DNA of 64,000 nucleotides, taken from Euonymus europaeus (taxonomy: Eukaryota > Streptophyta > Magnoliopsida > Celastrales > Celastraceae). The stretch covers positions 15,531,996 to 15,595,995 of the forward strand of contig OY756968.1 of assembly GCA_963580455.1 (NCBI GenBank), written 5' to 3'. Positions within the stretch are counted from its first letter, which is position 1, and each line of letters starts with the position of its first letter. Shown piece by piece: positions 24,545-38,300 of the stretch. The translations under genes were made by a program, and so were the position numbers. The notes beneath the pieces were generated by a model, which was given only the letters and a program-made list of their open reading frames with translations, was not told the origin of the DNA and searched no databases.

Positions 24545-27500
24545 GCTCAACTCTCTATGGAGGAGCTTTTAACGGTTTTATCCATCTGTCATAGAAAGTT
24601 CGTGTTTTGGCATCGAAATAATCTATGAAGCTTATACTCATAAAATTTCACATAAAGGAACAATAAAAAGTCTATCCCGAGCAACTTTGATTTTTCCGAA
24701 GTTGCTCAACTCTCTCTATGGAGGAGCTTTTAACGGTTTTGTCAATTTGTCATAGAAAGTTGGTGTTTTGGCATCGAAATAATCTAGGAAGCTTATACTC
24801 ATAAATTTCGACATATAAGAACAATAAAAATTGTATACGGAGCAACGTTCATGGTCCGAAGTGTCTCAACTCTCTCTATGGAGAAGCTTTTAACGGTTTT
24901 GTCCATTTGTCATAGAATGTTCGTGTTTTGGCATCGAAATAATCTATGAAGCTTAAACTCGTAAAATTTGACATATAAGAACAATAAAAATTGTAAAGCG
25001 AGCAACTTTGATGGTCCGAAGTTGCTCATCTCTCTCTATGGAGGAGCTTTTAACGGTTTTGTCCATTTGTCATAGAAAGTTGGTGTTTTGGCATCGAAAT
25101 AATCTGTGAAGCTTATACTCGTAAAATTTGACATAGAAGAACAATAAAAAGTCTATTCCGAGCAACTTTGATCGTCCGAAGGTGCTCGACTCTCTCTGTG
25201 GAGGATCTTATAACAGTTTTTTCCATTTGTCATAGAAAGTTGATGATGGGGCATCGAAATAATCTAGGAAGCTTAAACTCGTAAAATTTGACATATAAGA
25301 ACAATAAAAATTGTACATCGAGCAACTTTGATGGTCCGAAGTTGCTCCACTCTGTCTATGGAGGAGCTTTTAACGGTTTCGTCCATTTGTCATAGAAATT
25401 TGGTGTTTTGGCATCGAAATAGTATACGAAGCTTATACTCTTAAAATTTGACATAGAAGAACAATAAATATTGTACATCGAGCAACATTGATGGTTTGCA
25501 GTTGCTCGACTTTCTCTATGGATGAGCTTTTAAAGGGTTTCGTCCAATTGTCATAGAAAGTTGGTGTTTTGGCATCGAAATAATCTATGAAACTTATACT
25601 CCTAAAATTTCACATATAAGAACAATAAAAAGTGTACACTGAGCAACTTTGATGGTCCGAAGTTGCTCAACTCTCTCTATGGAGGAGCTTTTAACGGTTT
25701 CGTCCATTTGTCATAGAAATTTGGCGTTTTGGCATCGAAATAGTCTAGGAAGCTTATACTCTTAAAATTTGACATAGAAGAACAATAAAAAGTCTATTCC
25801 GAGCAACTTTGATCGTCAGAAGGTGCTCGACTCTCTCTGTGGAGAATCTTTTAAAAGTTTTTTCCATTTGTCATAGAAAGTTGGTGATTGGGCATCGAAA
25901 TAATCTAGGAAGCTTAAACTCTTAAAATTTGACATATAAGAACAATAAAAATTGTACATCGAGCAACTTTGATGGTCCGAAGTTGCTCAACTCTCTCTAT
26001 GGAGGAGCTTTTAACAGTTTTGTCCATTTGTCATACAAAGTTGGTGTTTTGGCATCAAAATAATCTAGGAAGCTTATACTCATAAAATTTGACATATAAG
26101 AACAATAAAAATTGTACAATGAGCAACGTTCATGGTCCGAAGTTGCTCGACTCTCTATGGAGGAGCTTTTAACGGTTTTGTCCATTTGTCATAGAAAGTT
26201 GTTGTTTTAGCATCGAAATAATCTAGGAAGCTTATACTCATAAAATTTGACATATAAGAACAATAAAAATTGTACATCGAGCAACTTTGATGGTCCGAAG
26301 TTGCTCAACTCTCTCTATGGAGGAGCTTTTAACGGTTTCGTCCATTTGTCACAGAAATTTGGTGTTTTGGCATCGAAATAGTCTAGGAAGCTTATACTCT
26401 TAAAATTTGACATAGAAGAATAATAAAAATTGTACATCGAGCAACTTTGATGGTTTGAAGTTGCTCGACTTTCTCTATGGAGGAGCTTTTAATGGGTTTC
26501 GTCCAATTGTCATAGAAAGTTGGTGTTTTGGCATCGAAATAATCTATGAAACTTATACTCCTAAAATTTCACATATAAGAACAATAAAAAGTGTACACTG
26601 AGCAACTTTGATGGTCCGAAGTTGCTCAACTCTCTCTATGGAGGAGCTTTTAACGGTTTTGTCCATTTGTTATAGAAATTTGGTGTTTTGGCATCGAAAT
26701 AATCCTGGAAGCTTATACTCATAAAACTTGACATATAAGAACAATAAAAATTGTACAGCGAGCAACTTTGATGGTTCGAAGTTGCTCAACTCTCTTATAT
26801 GGAGGAGCTTTTATCGGTTTTGTCCATTTGTCATAGAAAGTATGTGTTTTGGCATCGAAATAATCTATGAAGCTTAAACTCGTAAAATTTAACATATAAG
26901 AACAATAAAAATTGTACATCGAGCAACTTTGATGGTCCGAAGTTGCTCAACTCTCTCTATGGAGGAGCTTTTAAAGGGTTTCGTCCATTCATCATAGAAA
27001 GTTGGTGTTTTGGCATCGAAATAATCTATGAAGCTTATACTCCTAAAATTTGACATAGAAGAACAATAAGAAGTGTACATAGAGCAATTTTGATGGTCCA
27101 AAGTTGCTCAACTCTCTTATATGGAGGAGCTTTTATCGGTTTTGTCCATTTGTCATAGAAATTTGTTGTTTTTGCATCGAAATAATCTAGGAAGCTTAAA
27201 CTCGTAAAATTTGACATATAAGAACAATAAAAATTGTACAGCGAGCAACTTTAATGGTCCGAAGTTGCTCAACTTTCCCTATGGAGGAGCTTTTAACGGT
27301 TTTGTCCATTTGTCATAGAAAGTTGGTGTTTTGGCATCGAAATAATCTATGAAGCTTAAACTCGTAAAATTTGACATATAAGAACAATAAAAATTGTACA
27401 CCGAGCAACTTTGATGGTCCGAAGTTGCTCAACTCTCTCTATGGAGGAGCTTTTAACGGTTTTTCCCCTTTTTCATAGAAAGTTGATGTTTCGGCATCGA

Positions 27501-28388
27501 AATAATCTTGGAAGCTTATACTCCTAAAATTTCATATATAAAAACAATAAAAAGTGTACACCGAGCAACTTTGATGGTCCGAAGTTGCGCAACTCTCTTT
27601 ATGCAGGAGCTTTTAACGGTTTTGTACATTTGTCATAGAAAGTTGGTGTTTTGGAATCGAAATAATCTATGAAGCTTATACTCGTAAAATTTGACATAGA
27701 AGAACAATAAAAAGTCTATCCCGAGCAACTTTGATGGTCCGAAGTTTCTCAACTCCTTCTATGGAGGAGCTTTTAACAGGTTTTGTCCATTTGTCATAGA
27801 AAGTTGGTGTTTTTGCATCGAAATAATCTAGGAAGCTTAAACTCGTAAAATTTGACATATAAGAACAATAAAAATTGTATATCGAGCAACTTTGATGGTC
27901 TGAAGTTGCTCAACTTTCTCTATGGACGAACTTTTAACGGTTTTGTCCATTTGTCATAGAAAGTATGTGTCTTGGCATCGAAATAATCTATGAAGCTTAA
28001 ATTCGTAAAATTTGACATATAAGAACAATAAAAATTGTACGTCGAGCAACTTTGATGGTCCGAAGTTGCTCAACTCTCTCTATGAAGGAGCTTTTATAGG
28101 GTTTCGTCCATTTGTCAAAGAAAGTTGGTGTTTTGGCATCGAAATAATCTATGAAGCTTAAACTCCTAAAATTTGACATATAAGAACAATAAAAATTGTA
28201 CACCGAGCAACTTTGATGTTCCGAAGTTGCTCAACTCTTTCTATGGAGGAGCTTTTAACGGTTTCGTCCATTTGTCATAGAAATTTAGTGTTTTGACATC
28301 CAAATAATCTTGGAAGCTTATACTCATAAAATTTGACATATAAGAACAATAAAAATTGTACACCCAGCAACTTTAAAGGTCCGAAGTT
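24545..28388. repeat. Region B: block Q, copy 3 (full)
   Basis: Offset 7,204 from copy 1. Markers are conserved: extra HindIII site at 24,894, 11-bp dyad at 26,437, TATATAAAAA at 27,535. A visible difference from copy 1 is GTCAAAGAAAG near 28,120 against GTCAAAGTAAG near 20,910. Confidence 0.88.
26437..26468. other. Extended 11-bp dyad, Q copy 3
   Basis: Same element as at 19,233, displaced by 7,204 bp, with arms and loop unchanged. Confidence 0.85.
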
Positions 28389-31300
28389 GCTCAACTCTCT
28401 ATGGAGGAGCTTTTAACGGTTTTATCCATCTGTCATAGAAAGTTCGTGTTTTGGCATCGAAATAATCTATGAAGCTTATACTCATAAAATTTCACATAAA
28501 GGAACAATAAAAAGTCTATCCCGAGCAACTTTGATTTTTCCGAAGTTGCTCAACTCTCTCTATGGAGGAGCTTTTAACGGTTTTGTCAATTTGTCATAGA
28601 AAGTTGGTGTTTTGGCATCGAAATAATCTAGGAAGCTTATACTCATAAATTTTGACATATAAGAAAAATAAAAATTGTATACGGAGCAACGTTCATGGTC
28701 CGAAGTGTCTCAACTCTCTCTATGGAGAAGCTTTTAACGGTTTTGTCCATTTGTCATAGAATGTTCGTGTTTTGGCATCGAAATAATCTATGAAGCTTAA
28801 ACTCGTAAAATTTGACATATAAGAACAATAAAAATTGTAAAGCGAGCAACTTTGATGGTCCGAAGTTGCTCATCTCTCTCTATGGAGGAGCTTTTAACGG
28901 TTTTGTCCATTTGTCATAGAAAGTTGGTGTTTTGGCATCGAAATAATCTGTGAAGCTTATACTCGTAAAATTTGACATAGAAGAACAATAAAAAGTCTAT
29001 TCCGAGCAACTTTGATCGTCCGAAGGTGCTCGACTCTCTCTGTGGAGGATCTTATAACAGTTTTTTCCATTTGTCATAGAAAGTTGATGATGGGGCATCG
29101 AAATAATCTAGGAAGCTTAAACTCGTAAAATTTGACATATAAGAACAATAAAAATTGTACATCGAGCAACTTTGATGGTCCGAAGTTGCTCCACTCTGTC
29201 TATGGAGGAGCTTTTAACGGTTTCGTCTATTTGTCATAGAAATTTGGTGTTTTGGCATCGAAATAGTATACGAAGCTTATACTCTTAAAATTTGACATAG
29301 AAGAACAATAAATATTGTACATCGAGCAACTTTGATGGTTTGCAGTTGCTCGACTTTCTCTATGGATGAGCTTTTAAAGGGTTTCGTCCAATTGTCATAG
29401 AAAGTTGGTGTTTTGGCATCGAAATAATCTATGAAACTTATACTCCTAAAATTTCACATATAAGAACAATAAAAAGTGTACACTGAGCAACTTTGATGGT
29501 CCGAAGTTGCTCAACTCTCTCTATGGAGGAGCTTTTAACGGTTTCGTCCATTTGTCATAGAAATTTGGCGTTTTGGCATCGAAATAGTCTAGGAAGCTTA
29601 TACTCTTAAAATTTGACATAGAAGAACAATAAAAAGTCTATTCCGAGCAACTTTGATCGTTCGAAGGTGCTCGACTCTCTCTGTGGAGAATCTTTTAAAA
29701 GTTTTTTCCATTTGTCATAGAAAGTTGGTGATTGGGCATCGAAATAATCTAGGAAGCTTAAACTCGTAAAATTTGACATATAAGAACAATAAAAATTGTA
29801 CATCGAGCAACTTTGATGGTCCGAAGTTGCTCAACTCTCTCTATGGAGGAGCTTTTAACAGTTTTGTCCATTTGTCATACAAAGTTGGTGTTTTGGCATC
29901 AAAATAATCTAGGAAGCTTATACTCATAAAATTTGACATATAAGAACAATAAAAATTGTACAATGAGCAACGTTCATGGTCCGAAGTTGCTCGACTCTCT
30001 ATGGAGGAGCTTTTAACGGTTTTGTCCATTTGTCATAGAAAGTTGTTGTTTTAGCATCGAAATAATCTAGGAAGCTTATACTCATAAAATTTGACATATA
30101 AGAACAATAAAAATTGTACATCGAGCAACTTTGATGGTCCGAAGTTGCTCAACTCTCTCTATGGAGGAGCTTTTAACGGTTTCGTCCATTTGTCACAGAA
30201 ATTTGGTGTTTTGGCATCGAAATAGTCTAGGAAGCTTATACTCTTAAAATTTGACATAGAAGAATAATAAAAATTGTACATCGAGCAACTTTGATGGTTT
30301 GAAGTTGCTCGACTTTCTCTATGGAGGAGCTTTTAATGGGTTTCGTCCAATTGTCATAGAAAGTTGGTGTTTTGGCATCGAAATAATCTATGAAACTTAT
30401 ACTCCTAAAATTTCACATATAAGAACAATAAAAAGTGTACACTGAGCAACTTTGATGGTCCGAAGTTGCTCAACTCTCTCTATGGAGGAGCTTTTAACGG
30501 TTTTGTCCATTTGTTATAGAAATTTGGTGTTTTGGCATCGAAATAATCCTGGAAGCTTATACTCATAAAACTTGACATATAAGAACAATAAAAATTGTAC
30601 AGCGAGCAACTTTGATGGTTCGAAGTTGCTCAACTCTCTTATATGGAGGAGCTTTTATCGGTTTTGTCCATTTGTCATAGAAAGTATGTGTTTTGGCATC
30701 GAAATAATCTATGAAGCTTAAACTCGTAAAATTTAACATATAAGAACAATAAAAATTGTACATCGAGCAACTTTGATGGTCCGAAGTTGCTCAACTCTCT
30801 CTATGGAGGAGCTTTTAAAGGGTTTCGTCCATTCATCATAGAAAGTTGGTGTTTTGGCATCGAAATAATCTATGAAGCTTATACTCCTAAAATTTGACAT
30901 AGAAGAACAATAAGAAGTGTACATAGAGCAATTTTGATGGTCCGAAGTTGCTCAACTCTCTTATATGGAGGAGCTTTTATCGGTTTTGTCCATTTGTCAT
31001 AGAAATTTGTTGTTTTTGCATCGAAATAATCTAGGAAGCTTAAACTCGTAAAATTTGACATATAAGAACAATAAAAATTGTACAGCGAGCAACTTTAATG
31101 GTCCGAAGTTGCTCAACTTTCCCTATGGAGGAGCTTTTAACGGTTTTGTCCATTTGTCATAGAAAGTTGGTGTTTTGGCATCGAAATAATCTATGAAGCT
31201 TAAACTCGTAAAATTTGACATATAAGAACAATAAAAATTGTACATCGAGCAACTTTGATGGTCCGAAGTTGCTCAACTCTCTCTATGGAGGAGCTTTTAA

Positions 31301-32220
31301 CGGTTTTGCCCCTTTTTCATAGAAAGTTGATGTTTCGGCATCGAAATAATCTTGGAAGCTTATACTCCTAAAATTTCATATATAAAAACAATAAAAAGTG
31401 TACACCGAGCAACTTTGATGGTCCGAAGTTGCGCAACTCTCTTTATGCAGGAGCTTTTAATGGTTTTGTACATTTGTCATAGAAAGTTGGTGTTTTGGAA
31501 TCGAAATAATCTATGAAGCTTATACTCGTAAAATTTCACATAGAAGAACAATAAAAAGTCTATCCCGAGCAACTTTGATGGTCCGAAGTTGCTCAACTCC
31601 TTCTATGGAGGAGCTTTTAACGGTTTTGTCCATTTGTCATAGAAAGTTGGTGTTTTTGCATCGAAATAATCTAGGAAGCTTAAACTCGTAAAATTTGACA
31701 TATAAGAACAATAAAAATTGTATATCGAGCAACTTTGATGGTCTGAAGTTGCTCAACTTTCTCTATGGACGAACTTTTAACGGTTTTGTCCATTTGTCAT
31801 AGAAAGTATGTGTCTTGGCATTGAAATAATCTATGAAGCTTAAATTCGTAAAATTTGACATATAAGAACAATAAAAATTGTACGTCGAGCAACTTTGATG
31901 GTCCGAAGTTGCTCAACTCTCTCTATGAAGGAGCTTTTATAGGGTTTTGTCCATTTGTCAAAGAAAGTTGGTGTTTTGGCATCGAAATAATCTATGAAGC
32001 TTAAACTCCTAAAATTTGACATATAAGAACAATAAAAATTGTACACCGAGCAACTTTGATGTTCCGAAGTTGCTCAACTCTTTCTATGGAGGAGCTTTTA
32101 ACGGTTTCGTCCATTTGTCATAGAAATTTAGTGTTTTGACATCCAAATAATCTTGGAAGCTTATACTCATAAAATTTGACATATAAGAACAATAAAAATT
32201 GTACACCCAGCAACTTTAAA
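28389..32220. repeat. Region B: block Q, copy 4 (full)
   Basis: Offset 3,844 from copy 3. It ends with the CACCCAGCAACTTTAAAGG monomer near 32,208, after which the sequence reads CTCTCTTATATGG instead of the CTCTCTATGG that would start another Q. The change marks the exit from the region B pattern. Confidence 0.85.
30281..30312. other. Extended 11-bp dyad, Q copy 4
   Basis: Same element, 3,844 bp after the copy 3 site, again perfect. I did not find an 11-bp stem of this kind in regions A, C, D or E, but my scan was by eye. Confidence 0.85.
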
Positions 32221-35200
32221 GGTCCGAAGTTGCTCAACTCTCTTATATGGAGGAGCTTTTATCGGTTTTGTCCATTTGTCATAGAAAGTTGGTGTTTTGG
32301 TATCACAATAATCTAGGAAGCTTATACTCATAAAATTTGACATAGAAGAACAATAGGAAGTCTACATAGAGCAATTTTGATGGTCCGAAGTTGCTCAACT
32401 CTCTTATATGGAGGAGCTTTTATCGGTTTTGTCCATTTGTCATAGAAAGTTGTTGTTTTGGCATCGAAATAATCTAGGAAGCTTAAACTCGTAAGATCAA
32501 TAAAAATTGTACACCGAGCAACTTTGATGGTCCGAAGTTGCTCAACTCTCTCTATGGAGGAGCTTTTAACGGTTTTGTCTCTTTGTCATAGAAAGTATGT
32601 GATTGGGCATCGAAATAATCTAGGAAGCTTATACTCCTAAAATTTGACATATAAGAACAATAAAAATTGTACACCGAGCAACTTTGATGGTCTGAAGTTG
32701 CTCAACTCTCTCTATGGAGGAGCTTTTAACGCTTTTGTCCATTTGTAATAGAGATTTGGTGTTTTGGCATCCAAATAATCTTAGAAGCTTATACTAATAA
32801 AATTTGACATATAAGAACAATAAAAATTGTACACCGAGCAACATAGATGGTCCGAAGTTGCTCAACTCTCTCTATGGAGGAGCTTTTAACGGTTTTGTCC
32901 ATTTGTCATAGAAAGTTGGTGTTTTGGCATCGAAATAGTCTAGGAAGCCTATACTCTTGAAATTTGACATAGAAGAACAATAAAAAGTGTACATTGAGCA
33001 ACTTTGATGGTCCGAAGTTGCTCAACTCTCTCTATGGAGGAGCTTTTAACGGTTTTGTCCATTTGTCATAGAAAGTTGGTGTTTTAGCATCGAAATAATC
33101 TAGGAAGCTTATTACTCATAAAATTTGACATATAAGACCAATAAAAATTGTACACTGAGCAACGTTCATGGTCCGAAGTTGCTCAACTCTCTCTATGGTG
33201 GAGCTTTTAACGGTTTTGTACATTTGTAATAGAAAGTTGGTGTTTTGGCATCAAAATAATCTATGAAGCTTATACTCGTAAAATTTGACATGAAAGAACA
33301 ATAAAAAGTCTATCCCGAGCAACTTTGATTTTTCCGAAGTTGCTCAACTCTCTCTATGGAGGAGCTTTTAACGGTTTTGTCCATTTGTCATAGAAAGTTG
33401 GTGTTTTGGCATCGAAATAATCTAGGAAGCTTATACTCATAAAATTTGACATATAAGAACAATAAAAATTGTATACTGAGCAACATTCATGGTCCGAAGT
33501 TGCTCAACTCTCTCTATGGTGGAGCTTTTAACGGTTTTGTCCATTTGTCATAGAAAGTTGGTGTTTTGGCATCAAAATAATCTATGAAGCTTATACTCAT
33601 AAAATTTGACATAAAAGAACAACAAAAAGTCTATCCCGAGCAACTTTGATTTTTCCGAAGTTGCTGAACTCTCTCTATGGAGGAGCTTTTAACGGTTTTG
33701 TCCATTTTTCATAGAAAGTTGGTGTTTTGGCATCGAAATAATCTATGAAGCATATACTCTTAAAATTTGACATAGAAGAACAATAAAAAGTGTACATTGA
33801 GCAACTTTGATGGTCAGAAGTTGCTCAACTCTCTCTATGGAGGAGTTTTAACGGTTTTGTCCATTTGTCATAGAAAGTTGGTGTTTTAGTATCGAAATAA
33901 TCTAGGAAGCTTATTACTCATAAAATTTTACATATAAGACCAATAAAAATTGTACACTGAGCAACGTTCATGGTCCGAAGTTGCTCAACTCTCTCTATGG
34001 TGGAGCTTTTAACGGTTTTGTCCATTTGTCATAGAAAGTTGGTATTTTGGCATCAAAATAATCTATGAAGCTTATACTCGTAAAATTTGACATATAAGAA
34101 CAATAAAAAGTCTATCCCGAGCAACTTTGATTTTTCCGAAGTTGCTCAACTCTCTCTATGGAGGAGCTTTTAACGGTTTTGCCCATTTCTCATAGAAAGT
34201 TGGTGTTTTGGCATCGAAATAATCTAGGAAGCTTATACTCATAAAATTTGACATAAAAGAACAATAAAAATTGTGTACTGAGCAACGTTCATGGTCCGAA
34301 TTGCTCAACTCTCTCTATTGAGGAGCTTTTAACGGTTTTGTCCATTTGTCATAGAAAGTTGGTGTTTTGGCATCGAAATAATCTATGAAGCTTAAACTCG
34401 TAAAATTTGACATATAAGAACAATAAAAATAGTACACCGAGCAACTTTGATGGTCCGAAGTTGCTCAACTATCTCTATGGAGGAGCTTTTAACGGTTTTG
34501 TTCATTTGTCATAGAAAGTTGGTGTTTTGGCATCGAAATAGTCTATGAAGCTTAAACTCGTAAAATTTTACATATAAGAACAATAAAAATAGTACACCGA
34601 GCAACTTTGATGGTCCGAAGTTGCTCAACTATCTCTATGGAGGAGCTTTTAACGGTTTTGTCCATTTGTCATAGAAAGTTGGTGTTTTGGGATCGAAAAA
34701 ATCTAGGAAGCTTATACTCATAAAATTTGACATATAAGAACAATAAAAAGTGTACACCGAGCAACTTTGATCGTCCGAAGTTGCTCTACTCTCTCTATGG
34801 AGGAGCTTTTAACGGTTTTGTCCATTTGTCATAGAAAGTTGGTGTTTTGGCATCGAAATAATCTAGGAAGCTTATACTCATAAAATTTGACATATAAGAA
34901 CAATAAAAATTGTACACTGAGCAACGTTCATGGTCCGAAGTTGCGCAACTCTCTCTATGGAGGAGCTTTTATCGGTTTTGTCCCTTTGTCATAGAAAGTT
35001 GGTGTTTTGTCATCATAATAATCTAGGAAGCTTATACTCGTAAAATTTGACATAGAAGAACAATAAGAAGTGTACATAGAGCAATTTTGATGGTCCAAAG
35101 TTGCTCAACTATCTTATATGGAGGAGCTTTTATTGGTTTTGTCCATTTGTCATAGAAATTTGTTGTTTTTGCATCGAAATAATCTAGGAAGCTTAAACTC

Positions 35201-35312
35201 GTAAAATTTGACATATAAGAACAATAAAAATTGTACAGCGAGCAACTTTAATGGTCCGAAGTTGCTAAACTCTCCCTATGGAGGAGCTTTTAACGGTTTT
35301 GTCCATTTGTCA
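31640..35312. repeat. Region C: 23-monomer HOR (3,673 bp), copy 1
   Basis: The start overlaps the tail of Q copy 4. Monomers at 31,840, 32,490 and 32,790 recur at +3,673. Region C introduces types not seen upstream: the CTTATTACTC insertion (from about 33,110), AAGCCTATACTC (loss of the HindIII site), GATTTTTCCGAAG with CTATGGTGGAGC neighbours, and GAATTGCTC, in which the dyad has lost bases. Confidence 0.85.
32484..32500. repeat. 14-bp deletion monomer, first of eight
   Basis: CTCGTAAGATC replaces the usual CTCGTAAAATTTGACATATA-type stretch, giving a ~146-bp unit. The lost bases lie between two TAA triplets, a pattern fitting slippage or microhomology deletion. Equivalent sites are near 36,160, 41,438, 48,159, 53,431, 56,141, 60,612 and 63,962 (the last six read GTAAGAAC). 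It removes the right half of the second dyad but leaves the main dyad intact. Confidence 0.85.
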
Positions 35313-38300
35313 TAGAAAGTTGGTGTTTTTGCATCGAAATAATCTAGGAAGCTTAAACTCGTAAAATTTGACATATAAGAACAATAAAAATTGTATATCG
35401 AGCAACTTTGATGGTCTGAAGTTGCTCAACTTTCTCTATGGACGAACTTTTAACGGTTTTGTCTATTTGTCATAGAAAGTATGTGTCTTGGCATCGAAAT
35501 AATCTATGAAGCTTAAATTCGTAAAATTTGACATATAAGAACAATAAAAATTGTACGTCGAGCAACTTTGATGGTCCGAAGTTGCTCAACTCTCTCTATG
35601 AAGGAGCTTTTATAGGGTTTCGTCCATTTGTCAAAGAAAGTTGGTGTTTTGGCATCGAAATAATCTATGAAGCTTAAACTCCTAAAATTTGACATATAAG
35701 AACAATAAAAATTGTACACCGAGCAACTTTGATGTTCCGAAGTTGCTCAACTCTTTCTATGGAGGAGCTTTTAACGGTTTCGTCCATTTGTCATAGAAAT
35801 TTAGTGTTTTGACATCCAAATAATCTCGGAAGCTTATACTCATAAAATTTGACATATAAGAACAATAAAAATTGTACACCCAGCAACTTTAAAGGTCCGA
35901 AGTTGCTCAACTCTCTTATATGGAGGAGCTTTTATCGGTTTTGTCCATTTGTCATAGAAAGTTGGTGTTTTGGTATCACAATAATCTAGGAAGCTTATAC
36001 TCATAAAATTTGACATAGAAGAACAATAGGAAGTGTACATAGAGCAATTTTGATGGTCCGAAGTTGCTCAACTCTCTTATATGGAGGAGCTTTTATCGGT
36101 TTTGTCCATTTGTCATAGAAAGTTGTTGTTTTGGCATCGAAATAATCTAGGAAGCTTAAACTCGTAAGATCAATAAAAATTGTACACCGAGCAACTTTGA
36201 TGGTCCGAAGTTGCTCAACTCTCTCTATGGAGGAGCTTTTAACGGTTTTGTCTCTTTGTCATAGAAAGTATGTGATTGGGCATCGAAATAATCTAGGAAG
36301 CTTATACTCCTAAAATTTGACATATAAGAACAATAAAAATTGTACACCGAGCAACTTTGATGGTCTGAAGTTGCTCAACTCTCTCTATGGAGGAGCTTTT
36401 AACGCTTTTGTCCATTTGTAATAGAAATTTGTTGTTTTGGCATCCAAATAATCTTAGAAGCTTATACTCATAAAATTTGACATATAAGAACAATAAAAAT
36501 TGTACACCGAGCAACATTGATGGTCCGAAGTTGCTCAACTCTCTCTATGGAGGAGCTTTTAACGGTTTTGTCCATTTGTCATAGAAAGTTGGTGTTTTGG
36601 CATCGAAATAGTCTAGGAAGCCTATACTCTTAAAATTTGACATAGAAGAACAATAAAAAGTGTACATTGAGCAACTTTGATGGTCCGAAGTTGCTCAACT
36701 CTCTCTATGGAGGAGCTTTTAACGGTTTTGTCCATTTGTCATAGAAAGTTGGTGTTTTAGCATCGAAATAATCTAGGAAGCTTATTACTCATAAAATTTG
36801 ACATATAAGACCAATAAAAATTGTACACTGAGCAACGTTCATGGTCCGAAGTTGCTCAACTCTCTCTATGGTGGAGCTTTTAACGGTTTTGTCCATTTGT
36901 AATAGAAAGTTGGTGTTTTGGCATCAAAATAATCTATGAAGCTTATACTCGTAAAATTTGACATGAAAGAACAATAAAAAGTCTATCCCGAGCAACTTTG
37001 ATTTTTCCGAAGTTGCTCAACTCTCTCTATGGAGGAGCTTTTAACGGTTTTGTCCATTTGTCATAGAAAGTTGGTGTTTTGGCATCGAAATAATCTAGGA
37101 AGCTTATACTCATAAAATTTGACATATAAGAACAATAAAAATTGTATACTGAGCAACATTCATGGTCCGAAGTTGCTCAACTCTCTCTATGGTGGAGCTT
37201 TTAACGGTTTTGTCCATTTGTCATAGAAAGTTGGTGTTTTGGCATCAAAATAATCTATGAAGCTTATACTCATAAAATTTGACATAAAAGAACAACAAAA
37301 AGTCTATCCCGAGCAACTTTGATTTTTCCGAAGTTGCTGAACTCTCTCTATGGAGGAGCTTTTAACGGTTTTGTCCATTTTTCATAGAAAGTTGGTGTTT
37401 TGGCATCGAAATAATCTATGAAGCATATACTCTTAAAATTTGACATAGAAGAACAATAAAAAGTGTACATTGAGCAACTTTGATGGTCAGAAGTTGCTCA
37501 ACTCTCTCTATGGAGGAGTTTTAACGGTTTTGTCCATTTGTCATAGAAAGTTGGTGTTTTAGTATCGAAATAATCTAGGAAGCTTATTACTCATAAAATT
37601 TTACATATAAGACCAATAAAAATTGTACACTGAGCAACGTTCATGGTCCGAAGTTGCTCAACTCTCTCTATGGTGGAGCTTTTAACGGTTTTGTCCATTT
37701 GTCATAGAAAGTTGGTGTTTTGGCATCAAAATAATCTATGAAGCTTATACTCGTAAAATTTGACATATAAGAACAATAAAAAGTCTATCCCGAGCAACTT
37801 TGATTTTTCCGAAGTTGCTCAACTCTCTCTATGGAGGAGCTTTTAACGGTTTTGCCCATTTCTCATAGAAAGTTGGTGTTTTGGCATCGAAATAATCTAG
37901 GAAGCTTATATTCATAAAATTTGACATAAAAGAACAATAAAAATTGTGTACTGAGCAACGTTCATGGTCCGAATTGCTCAACTCTCTCTATTGAGGAGCT
38001 TTTAACGGTTTTGTCCATTTGTCATAGAAAGTTGGTGTTTTGGCATCGAAATAATCTATGAAGCTTAAACTCGTAAAATTTGACATATAAGAACAATAAA
38101 AATAGTACACCGAGCAACTTTGATGGTCCGAAGTTGCTCAACTATCTCTATGGAGGAGCTTTTAACGGTTTTGTTCATTTGTCATAGAAAGTTGGTGTTT
38201 TGGCATCGAAATAGTCTATGAAGCTTAAACTCGTAAAATTTTACATATAAGAACAATAAAAATAGTACACCGAGCAACTTTGATGGTCCGAAGTTGCTCA

